From Syntrophaceae bacterium (GTDB lineage: Bacteria; Desulfobacterota; SM23-61), in assembly GCA_003154025.1 (NCBI GenBank), contig PMCE01000495.1, positions 2,253 through 13,292 on the forward strand: DNA of 11,040 nt. The letters are read 5' to 3'. Below the pieces are notes generated by a model. It was not told the DNA's origin. It did not search any database and saw only the letters and a list, made by a program, of their open reading frames with translations. A program made the position numbers and the translations under genes. This document shows, one piece after another, positions 5,484 to 11,040 of this stretch (its first letter is position 1; each line of letters opens with the position of its first letter).

Positions 5484-6695
5484 ATGAGAAAGATGAGTCT
5501 CCTTACTTTCGTGTCCATCCTGGCAGTTCTGGCTTTTCTTCCCCTCCAGAACGCGCGATCGGCGGATGACGTGATCACCATCGGCTACAGCGGCCCCCTG
5601 AGCGGGGGAGCGGCCAAGTTCGGGTTCAACATCCAATGGGGGATGGAGCTGGCCGCGGATGAGATCAATGCCCTGGGAGGGATCTCCGTGGGGGGGAAGA
5701 AATACAAGGTTCGCATCGTCAGCATGGACGACCGCTTTCAGGCGGCCCTGGCGGTCAACAACGCCAAGCGGCTGGTCCATGCGGAAGGGGCCAAGATGGT
5801 CTACAACCCCAACACCGGCGGGATCTTTGCCCTGATGGCGATCAATGAGAAAGAGAAATTTATCATCGGGGCCTACACCACCACCCAAGACGTGGTGACC
5901 TCGGGCAATAAACTCCTGTTCAAGGGACCGCTTCCCATGAAGGCTTACGTCCATGCTTTCAGCGAAAAGGCCTGGGCTCACGGATGGAAGGCCTGCGCCA
6001 TGATTCCGGACGCTTACGAATACGGCAAGATCTGGGGGGGCATGTTCCAGAAAGAATGGCAGGCGAAGGGAGGGACGATCACCACCCTGATTCCGGTTGA
6101 CTTCATGAAAGTGACCGATTACTACCCCCTGCTGACCAAAGCCCTGGCCACCAAGCCGGATGTGATTCTCCTGGGGTCCTCCTCCGAGCCGGATGCCATG
6201 CAGATCCGACAGGCCCGGGAACTGGGCTTCAAAGGGGGCTTTATCCTCATCGAACGGGGAAAGCTGGACGAAATCCGGACGTTCGTGGATAACATGGAGA
6301 TCCTGAACGGCTGTATCGGCTCGACCCCCCTCGAGCTGACCCCGCGCGCCAATGTGAAACCCTTCGCGGAGAAATTCCGCAAGAAGTACGGCGCTGATAA
6401 GCCTTTAGCCACCGAACTGGGCATTTCGTATGCCAACTCCCTGATCTATGTGGGCGCCATGGTCGTCGCCGGCACCACGACCGATGTGTATAAGATCATG
6501 GATGCCCTGCGCCAGAAGACCCCGGAGATTCTCGCCCTGGATTTTGTCAAGAACAATGACCCCTACGGGTACACGGGGGCCTTCCCGAACGGAGCGCTCA
6601 AAGCCAAGACCTACGGGATTGAAGTAGCCAACGGGAAGTACACGGAGAGCTTCGTTATCGATACGCCCGACGCCATTTACACGGCCAAAGAGTGA
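5484..6695 (+). CDS. periplasmic substrate-binding protein of a HAAT-type ABC transporter
   Basis: This is a 403-residue type I periplasmic binding protein (Peripla_BP_6/LivK-like), usual length. Residues 1-26 are a Sec signal peptide: a basic start, a hydrophobic core (LLTFVSILAVLAFLPL) and likely cleavage after ARS. The mature start ITIGYSGPLSGGAAKFG, then GMELAADEINALGG, is the classic ligand-cleft opening of this family. Later landmarks are YNPNTGG, PDAYEYGKIWG and LATKPDVILLGSS. It would capture ligand in the periplasm and deliver it to the permeases encoded downstream. The family binds branched-chain amino acids, amides, urea or aromatic and other carboxylates; the ligand cannot be read from sequence here. 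ATG 5484 has a strong ribosome binding site (AGAAGGAGGG). It is followed by 278 bp with two hairpins, which may keep it expressed above the membrane components. Confidence 0.92.
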   Translation: MRKMSLLTFVSILAVLAFLPLQNARSADDVITIGYSGPLSGGAAKFGFNIQWGMELAADEINALGGISVGGKKYKVRIVSMDDRFQAALAVNNAKRLVHAEGAKMVYNPNTGGIFALMAINEKEKFIIGAYTTTQDVVTSGNKLLFKGPLPMKAYVHAFSEKAWAHGWKACAMIPDAYEYGKIWGGMFQKEWQAKGGTITTLIPVDFMKVTDYYPLLTKALATKPDVILLGSSSEPDAMQIRQARELGFKGGFILIERGKLDEIRTFVDNMEILNGCIGSTPLELTPRANVKPFAEKFRKKYGADKPLATELGISYANSLIYVGAMVVAGTTTDVYKIMDALRQKTPEILALDFVKNNDPYGYTGAFPNGALKAKTYGIEVANGKYTESFVIDTPDAIYTAKE

Positions 6696-6739
6696 TCCCC
6701 GACATACCCCGGGCGGCCGGAAAAGGCAGGAAGGGGGGT

Positions 6740-6761
6740 CCCTTGAAGAAGATTTCAAGGG
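6740..6761 (+). other. stem-loop 1 between binding-protein and permease genes
   Basis: CCCTTGAA pairs perfectly with TTCAAGGG (8 bp) around a 6-nt loop. No T tract follows, so this is more likely an mRNA-stabilising or processing hairpin than a rho-independent terminator. Confidence 0.55.
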
Positions 6762-6874
6762 AAAGAGGGAGATGATCTCAGGGGATTGCCGTGCCCCCCG
6801 CGATTCACCCAAGTGCCGCTCTTTAACCAGGTTCCCGGCGAAAAACCTATAAGGATTTCTCCGGTCCTGTCCAA

Positions 6875-6904
6875 TCCTGCCCCGCCCGAGAGGTCGGGGC
6901 GGGA
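6875..6904 (+). other. stem-loop 2, GC-rich, between binding-protein and permease genes
   Basis: TCCTGCCCCG pairs with CGGGGCGGGA (10 bp, one G-T). Two more C-G pairs inside the loop after one mismatch leave a GAGA tetraloop of the stable GNRA class. The downstream sequence has no T run. It lies about 70 nt before the LivH start and is strong enough to block 3' exonucleases or cause partial polymerase stopping. Confidence 0.6.
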
Positions 6905-6973
6905 GATGGAACGCCCGGCCGGACCGGCAATTGCTTTCCCGCTTTCGTGATCAGCGCAAAAGGAGGTTTGAGA

Positions 6974-7834
6974 GTGGGGTTGCTGCTGCAGACGATTATC
7001 AACGGGATCATGCTGGGCTCGGTTTACGCCATGGTCGCTTTGGGGCTTACGCTGATCTTCGGGATCCTGGAGATTCCCAATTTCGCCCACGGCGCTCTGT
7101 ACATGATCGGGGCGTTCATCGCGTTTTTCTGCATGGCTTCCCTGGGGGCCCATTATTGGGTCGCCCTGATCCTCTCCGTAGCGGCCCTCTTTGCGGCGGG
7201 CATGGTCATCGAACGGTTCATCTACCGTCCCTTCTACAAACAGCCGCACATCAGCTCCTTCATCGTCGCCGTTGGGCTCATCTTCATCATGGAAAACGGG
7301 GCCCTGGTCCTCTGGGGGGCGGATTTTCGGCGCATCTCCCCGCCCAGCAGCGCCATCTTTCATCTTCTGGGGGTCACGGTGACGTCCCAGCGACTGATCG
7401 TCATCAGTGTCGCCGCGGTCCTCATCCTGGCGATCCACCTGTTTATCAAGAAGACCCGCCTGGGGGCGGCCATCGAGGCCACCTCGCAGAATCGGGAGGG
7501 CGCCCAGCTGATGGGCATCAACACGAGCTTCGTGGGGCAGGCCACTTTCGGCCTGGGCACGGCCCTGGCCGCCGTAGCCGCGGTCCTGGTTGCGCCCATC
7601 CTGCTCATCTCGCCGACCATGGGGGAGGCGGTTATCGCCATGGCCTTTGTGATCATCATTCTCGGCGGAATGGGGAGCTTCATCGGGGCGGTCCTGGGGG
7701 GCTATATCATCGGTTTGCTGGAGACCCTGGTATCCACCTATGTGACCAGCTATTACACGGAAGCGCTGATCTTCGGCCTCCTGGTGCTGGTCCTGGCGGT
7801 GAAGCCGACCGGACTCTTCGGAAAGGAGCATTGA
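6974..7834 (+). CDS. livH: branched-chain amino acid-type ABC permease (LivH)
   Basis: This is a polytopic inner-membrane permease of 286 residues. GTG 6974 is chosen over the upstream in-frame GTG 6947 because AGGAGG (6961-6966) lies 7 nt before it, and because family members begin near the resulting LLLQTIINGIMLGSVYAMVA. NFAHGALYMIGAFIAF is the signature LivH segment after the first helix. Hydrophobic helices run throughout. The cytoplasmic coupling region (LGAAIEATSQNREGAQLMGI) is the EAA-like loop that docks on the ATPases. With LivM it forms the transmembrane channel for the substrate delivered by the binding protein. LivM starts immediately after its stop. The N-terminus is cytoplasmic by analogy with the family. 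Confidence 0.9.
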   Translation: MGLLLQTIINGIMLGSVYAMVALGLTLIFGILEIPNFAHGALYMIGAFIAFFCMASLGAHYWVALILSVAALFAAGMVIERFIYRPFYKQPHISSFIVAVGLIFIMENGALVLWGADFRRISPPSSAIFHLLGVTVTSQRLIVISVAAVLILAIHLFIKKTRLGAAIEATSQNREGAQLMGINTSFVGQATFGLGTALAAVAAVLVAPILLISPTMGEAVIAMAFVIIILGGMGSFIGAVLGGYIIGLLETLVSTYVTSYYTEALIFGLLVLVLAVKPTGLFGKEH

Positions 7835-7839
7835 ACGCC

Positions 7840-8820
7840 GTGGCCAAGAATAAAGGAGGGAAACGCCTGGTCTATGGCCTTTTGATGGTTCTCGCCCTTC
7901 TCGCGCCTCTTTTTATCACCGGCGACTATTCCCAGCACATCATGGTCATGTGCGGCATCTGGGTGATCTCCTCCATGGGCCTCAACCTGATCCTGGGGTA
8001 TGGGGGGCAGCTCAACCTCGCCCACGGCACTTTCTTCGGCATCGGGGCTTACTCCACTGCTCTGCTGATTCAGGGACTGGGACTTTCCTTCTGGCTGGCT
8101 CTCCCCTTGGGCTGTCTGATTACCGCGCTCCTGGGGCTCCTGACCGGCCTGCCCACCCTGCGCACCCGGGGCCATTATTTCCCCATTGCCACCATGTGTC
8201 TGGGCATATCCATCTACTACGTGATCGCCCGGTGGGATGAGTTGACGGGAGGGGCGAGGGGCCTTTTCGGCATCCCCCGCCCCAGCCCGGTCCCCCTCCC
8301 TCTGGTGGGGGAGATTTCTTTCGATACGACTCTGCCCTGCTATTATCTGGTTCTATTCTTTGTCTTTCTCACCCTGCTGGCCATCTCCCGCTTCGTCCAT
8401 TCTCTGGTGGGAAAAAGGCTGACGGCCGTACGGGGGAACGAGAACCTGGCCCAGTCCGTGGGGATCGATACCATGCGGGACAAGGTCGTCTTCTTAAGTC
8501 TCAGCACCCTCATCGCCGGTTTGGCGGGGGGCCTGTATGCGGCCTACATGGGCAGTCTCATGGCCGAGCAGGCCCATTTCCTGGGGAGCTTCGAGATGCT
8601 CCTGAACGTGATGATCGGAGGGGTGGGGACCATGGCCGGGCCCGTCATCGGCGGAATCCTTCTGCCCCTTCTGACGGAGGCCCTGCATTTCCTCGGCGGC
8701 CTGCGCCTGGTCGTCTATGGCGTAGTGCTGATCCTGATCATGGGCTTTCTTCCCCAGGGGATTGTCGGCGGTCTGCGGTCCGTGGCCGCGCATTACGACC
8801 GGAGGAGAGATGCCCGATGA
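7840..8820 (+). CDS. livM: branched-chain amino acid-type ABC permease (LivM)
   Basis: This second permease has 326 residues. The frame is open far upstream over livH, but the real protein begins here: GTG 7840 has AAGGAG 11 nt before it, while TTG 7831 would have only 2 nt of spacing. The first helix is LVYGLLMVLALLAPLFI. NLILGYGGQLNLAHGTFFGIGAY is the LivM family block. LTAVRGNENLAQSVGID is the EAA-type coupling loop, followed by AGLAGGLYAAYMGSL and a hydrophobic C-terminal half rich in Gly (MIGGVGTMAGPVIGG). It pairs with LivH in the inner membrane. Its stop overlaps the livG start by 4 nt (ATGA), indicating translational coupling. Confidence 0.9.
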   Translation: MAKNKGGKRLVYGLLMVLALLAPLFITGDYSQHIMVMCGIWVISSMGLNLILGYGGQLNLAHGTFFGIGAYSTALLIQGLGLSFWLALPLGCLITALLGLLTGLPTLRTRGHYFPIATMCLGISIYYVIARWDELTGGARGLFGIPRPSPVPLPLVGEISFDTTLPCYYLVLFFVFLTLLAISRFVHSLVGKRLTAVRGNENLAQSVGIDTMRDKVVFLSLSTLIAGLAGGLYAAYMGSLMAEQAHFLGSFEMLLNVMIGGVGTMAGPVIGGILLPLLTEALHFLGGLRLVVYGVVLILIMGFLPQGIVGGLRSVAAHYDRRRDAR

Positions 8821-9605
8821 ATGACCATCTGCTCGAAGCCAGGGACGTGACCAAAGATTTCGGGGGCCTCCAGGCCATCGGCCAGGTGAGCTTCCACATC
8901 CGGAAGGGAGAGATCTTCAGCGTCATCGGCCCGAACGGGGCCGGGAAAACAACCCTGTTCAATCTGATCACTTCCTTTCTTCCGCCCACCCGGGGGGAAA
9001 TTTTTTTCAAGGGGGAAAGGATCTCCGGCCTCAAGCCCTTCCAGGTCGCCCGAAGATCGATCGCCCGCACCTTTCAGCTCACCACCCTCTTCGAAAAAAA
9101 CACGGTCTTGGAAAACCTGATGATCGGACAGAGGACCACTCGCGAAATGGCTGTTCTCCAGGCCCTATTCGGCGGCTCCCGCAAGAGGTCCATGGAAAGA
9201 GAAAATCTGGAACGGGCGCATCATCTGGCGGAGTACATCGGTCTCAGCCGGGAGAAGGATATTCAAGCCGGGCTTCTTCCCCAGCGGGCCCAGAAGCAGC
9301 TGTCCATCGGGTTGGCCCTGGCCTCGGATCCCGAGCTGTTGCTGTTGGACGAGCCGGCGGGCGGGGTGAACCTGGAGGAAGTGGGTGTGCTGATCGACAT
9401 TATCACCCGGATCCGGGACTCGGGGATCACCATCTGCCTCATCGAGCATAAGATGGGCGTGGTCATGAACATCTCCGACAGAATCCTGGCCCTGAATTAC
9501 GGCAAGAAGGTGACCGAGGGAACCCCCGCGGAAGTATCGCAGGACGAGCAGGTCATCAAATCCTACCTGGGGGATAAGTATGCTGCTGCGCGTCGATCGG
9601 GTTGA
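8817..9605 (+). CDS. livG: ABC transporter ATP-binding protein (LivG) with degenerate signature
   Basis: This cytoplasmic ATPase subunit has 262 residues. Walker A is GPNGAGKTT (38-46), the Q-loop RTFQLT has Gln87, Walker B is LLLLDEP (174-180) with the catalytic Glu, and the H-loop is LIEHKM with His211. Where the family has LSYGQQ or LAYGQQ just before the conserved RRLEIA, this protein reads LPQRAQ (154-159) followed by KQLSIG, so the Gly of the ABC signature is Arg. The surrounding reading frame is clean, so this is not a frameshift artefact. A GGAGGAGAG site (8801-8809) precedes the ATG, which overlaps the livM stop. It would pair with LivF to power LivHM; the composite ATP site using its signature may be inactive. 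Confidence 0.9.
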   Translation: MNDHLLEARDVTKDFGGLQAIGQVSFHIRKGEIFSVIGPNGAGKTTLFNLITSFLPPTRGEIFFKGERISGLKPFQVARRSIARTFQLTTLFEKNTVLENLMIGQRTTREMAVLQALFGGSRKRSMERENLERAHHLAEYIGLSREKDIQAGLLPQRAQKQLSIGLALASDPELLLLDEPAGGVNLEEVGVLIDIITRIRDSGITICLIEHKMGVVMNISDRILALNYGKKVTEGTPAEVSQDEQVIKSYLGDKYAAARRSG

Positions 9606-10290
9606 AAGCTTTTACGGCCGGTCTCAGACCCTGCACCAGGTCTCGCTGAACGTGGAGGAAGGGGAGCTCATCTGCGTCCTGGGGGCCAACGGGGCGGGGA
9701 AGAGCACTCTGCTGAAAAATATCGCCGGCCTGGTCAACCCCCGTCGGGGCGGCATTGAATTCTCCGGGCGGCGAATCGAGGCGATGTCTGCTTACCGGAT
9801 TGTGAGGGAAGGGATTACCCTGTGTCCGGAGGATAAGAAGCTTTTCCCCCGGATGAGCGTGGTGAAAAACCTCCTTCTGGGGGCCTGGGTTCATGGACGG
9901 GACTACCCCAAGATTCAAAAAAACATGGCGGAGGCTTTCGAGCTCTTTCCCATCCTGAGGGAACGGCAGAATCAGATGGCCGGGACGCTGAGCGGGGGAG
10001 AGCAACAAATGCTGGTGATCGGCCGCAGCCTCATGTCCAACCCCAAACTTCTCATGCTGGACGAGCCTTCCCTGGGAATTGCCCCCCTGGTGGTGGAGCG
10101 GATCTTTGAAGTCATCCGGGAGATCAATCAAAGAGGCACCACGATTTTGCTCGTGGAGCAGAACGCCTCCGTCAGCCTGACCGTCGCCGGCCGAGGGTAT
10201 ATTATGGAGACGGGCCGAATCATCCTGAAGGGGGCGGCCAAAACCCTGCTGGAGGATGAAAAGGTTAAGAAGGCCTACCTGGGATTATAG
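9580..10290 (+). CDS. livF: ABC transporter ATP-binding protein (LivF)
   Basis: This second ATPase subunit has 236 residues, the usual LivF length. Walker A is GANGAGKST (35-43). CPEDKKLFP (82-90) replaces the Q-loop, as is typical of LivF (xPExRxLFP). The signature LSGGEQQ (137-143) is intact, Walker B is LLMLDEP (157-163), and LLVEQNA follows at the switch region as in other LivF proteins. ATG 9580 lies inside the livG gene, giving a 26-nt overlap with GGGGGA a few bases upstream, so the two are translated together. LivF is the catalytically complete partner of the unusual LivG. It ends the operon at a TAG, and no clear terminator follows before the inverted-repeat element. Confidence 0.92.
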   Translation: MLLRVDRVESFYGRSQTLHQVSLNVEEGELICVLGANGAGKSTLLKNIAGLVNPRRGGIEFSGRRIEAMSAYRIVREGITLCPEDKKLFPRMSVVKNLLLGAWVHGRDYPKIQKNMAEAFELFPILRERQNQMAGTLSGGEQQMLVIGRSLMSNPKLLMLDEPSLGIAPLVVERIFEVIREINQRGTTILLVEQNASVSLTVAGRGYIMETGRIILKGAAKTLLEDEKVKKAYLGL

Positions 10291-10482
10291 AATCGTTCAG
10301 ACTCTCTTGTAAAATTCTTGATAAAAAGAGGAAGTCGTCATTCCGGGCAAGCCAAGCGCGACCCGGAATCCAGGATTTTCAAACAATTCCGGATTCCGAC
10401 TCCTGGCTTAATACCTGCGGGGACAGTTTTCGCCGAAATGACGGAGGAAATGTGTTTTGTAGGAACCCCCTCATCCTCTGCT
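10291..10482. other. intergenic gap between convergent genes
   Basis: This 192-bp gap lies between the transporter operon and the minus-strand flavoprotein. It is largely occupied by the inverted-repeat element at 10336-10443. No small ORF with a ribosome binding site is seen, and no hairpin followed by a T tract. Confidence 0.6.
10336..10443. repeat. MITE-like inverted-repeat element (about 108 bp)
   Basis: The ends CGTCATTCCGG (10336-10346) and CCGAAATGACG (10433-10443) are inverted copies with one mismatch. Inside, ATTCCGGG pairs perfectly with CCCGGAAT across a 14-nt loop, and CCAGGA has an inverted partner TCCTGG. Repeats opening with GTCATTCC and containing GGAATCCAG are widespread as dispersed, non-coding elements in anaerobic deltaproteobacteria and other phyla. 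No transposase is present. Lying between converging genes, it may also end transcription from both sides through its foldback. Confidence 0.6.
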
Positions 10483-11040
10483 TCAGCCCATTATTTTTCT
10501 CGCGACTTCCTCCACCCCTTTCATGACTTCCTCCCGGCTGCCTATCTCACCGAGTTTTCGCACTCCCAATCCCCGGATGAGGTAGTTCTCGGTAAAACCG
10601 TATCGCTTGAAAATGGGTTCGATCCTGGAAAAAAGGTCGGCGAACATGTTTTCGCCGGGCTGCCCCTGGGTCTGGATGAAAACGAGCTTCTTGCCGGGTT
10701 TCAAACGGCTGGGATTCGGGTTGGTGGCGAAGTCGTTGACGAAATAGGAGTAGGTCCGTTCGATAAAGGCCCGAAGAAGGCTGGTGACATCCCACAGGTA
10801 GACAGGCGTGGCCATGACCAGCACATCGCCTTCCCGGACGCTTTCCAGAACCGGAGTCAGGTCATCCTGGAGAACACATTTTTCCGATTTGGTTTTGCAG
10901 CCCATGCACGCCGTGCAGCCCCGGTAATGGAGTTCATCCAGGGCAAAAGTCTGAACTTTGGCTCCCAGCTTCGCGGCGGTATCGCTGAACCGTTTCGCCA
11001 GGACCTCGCTGTTGCCGTTGCGCCGAGGACTTCCGAGCAC
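10483..11040 (-). CDS. flavodoxin-fold, iron-sulfur flavoprotein-like oxidoreductase (5' end outside window)
   Basis: The 3' end is at 10483 (TGA); the N-terminus continues past the window's right edge, and the GTG-like codon at the border is probably an internal Val (family VLGSPR). About 185 residues remain. GSPRRNGNS is the FMN-phosphate loop of the NADPH-dependent FMN reductase/flavodoxin superfamily. CTACMGCKTKSEKC gives Cys-x2-Cys-x2-Cys-x6-Cys, the compact arrangement of archaeal and anaerobic iron-sulfur flavoproteins (Isf), which carry [4Fe-4S] plus FMN. MATPVYLWDVTSLLRAFIER follows, also normal for this family. Members act as cytoplasmic electron carriers or quinone/oxygen-reducing enzymes. 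Many such proteins keep the Cys spacing without proof of a cluster, so the metal centre is inferred. It faces the transporter operon tail to tail. Confidence 0.85.
   Translation of the reverse strand: MLGSPRRNGNSEVLAKRFSDTAAKLGAKVQTFALDELHYRGCTACMGCKTKSEKCVLQDDLTPVLESVREGDVLVMATPVYLWDVTSLLRAFIERTYSYFVNDFATNPNPSRLKPGKKLVFIQTQGQPGENMFADLFSRIEPIFKRYGFTENYLIRGLGVRKLGEIGSREEVMKGVEEVARKIMG

Noticed and set aside
6755..7831. 358-residue minus-strand ORF over livH
   Set aside because: The opposite strand codes LivH with clear family motifs; the minus-strand product is low-complexity, rich in Asp, Gly, Gln and Arg, as expected of a GC-rich antisense shadow.
6931..7839. Long N-terminal extension of the LivM frame
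   Set aside because: The extension translates to Arg/His/Gly-rich nonsense and overlaps livH in another frame; the LivM family begins near 7840.
1..11040. CRISPR array, toxin-antitoxin pair or defence system
   Set aside because: No regularly spaced repeats and no gene with nuclease, toxin or effector motifs was seen. The FlgM-like/micropeptide pair lacks any toxin-like feature.

Overview
The right two-thirds of this window is GC-rich and densely coded. The left third is more AT-rich and holds short genes, a tRNA-like element and a broken group II intron. An ilvD/edd-type dehydratase, a complete branched-chain-amino-acid-type (HAAT) ABC transporter, an iron-sulfur-flavoprotein-like gene and group II intron debris together suggest an anaerobic, Desulfobacterota-like (deltaproteobacterial) bacterium. 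That assignment rests on overall impression, not on a marker gene.

Left region (1-3494). Nothing supported is coded in 1-546. A plus-strand series of small genes follows: a 37-residue single-pass membrane peptide (547-660), a 68-residue protein resembling the sigma-28-binding domain of FlgM (671-877), a doubtful small membrane ORF (1014-1190), a 56-residue Cys-rich zinc-ribbon-like protein (1193-1363), and a Gfo/Idh/MocA sugar-type dehydrogenase (1379-2377). After it come a 26-codon ORF overlapping its stop (2374-2454) and a 57-residue unknown with a good ribosome binding site (2472-2645). Next is a tRNA-like element with canonical D and T arms but an oversized, perfectly paired anticodon arm (2729-2808). 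It abuts the 3' remnant of a group II intron: the maturase/X end of the intron-encoded protein plus an intact domain V.

Middle (3495-5483). A minus-strand dihydroxy-acid dehydratase (IlvD/Edd family) is complete in length but broken by three single-base frameshifts in its first third. Two of them fall in homopolymer runs. The divergent intergenic region upstream carries a 4-unit 8-bp tandem repeat, a possible sigma-70 promoter and a 14-bp perfect palindrome.

Right region (5484-10290). A five-gene plus-strand HAAT operon runs in this order: periplasmic binding protein, LivH-type permease, LivM-type permease, LivG-type ATPase, LivF-type ATPase. The binding protein is separated from the permeases by 278 bp containing two strong hairpins; the other four genes overlap or nearly touch. 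The binding protein captures an amino acid or similar carboxylate in the periplasm, LivH/LivM form the channel and LivG/LivF hydrolyse ATP. LivG has lost the recognisable ABC signature, while LivF keeps LSGGE.

Right edge (10291-11040). A MITE-like 108-bp inverted-repeat element sits between the transporter and a minus-strand flavodoxin-fold protein with a compact Cys motif; that gene runs off the window. I see no CRISPR array, complete insertion sequence or recognisable defence system.
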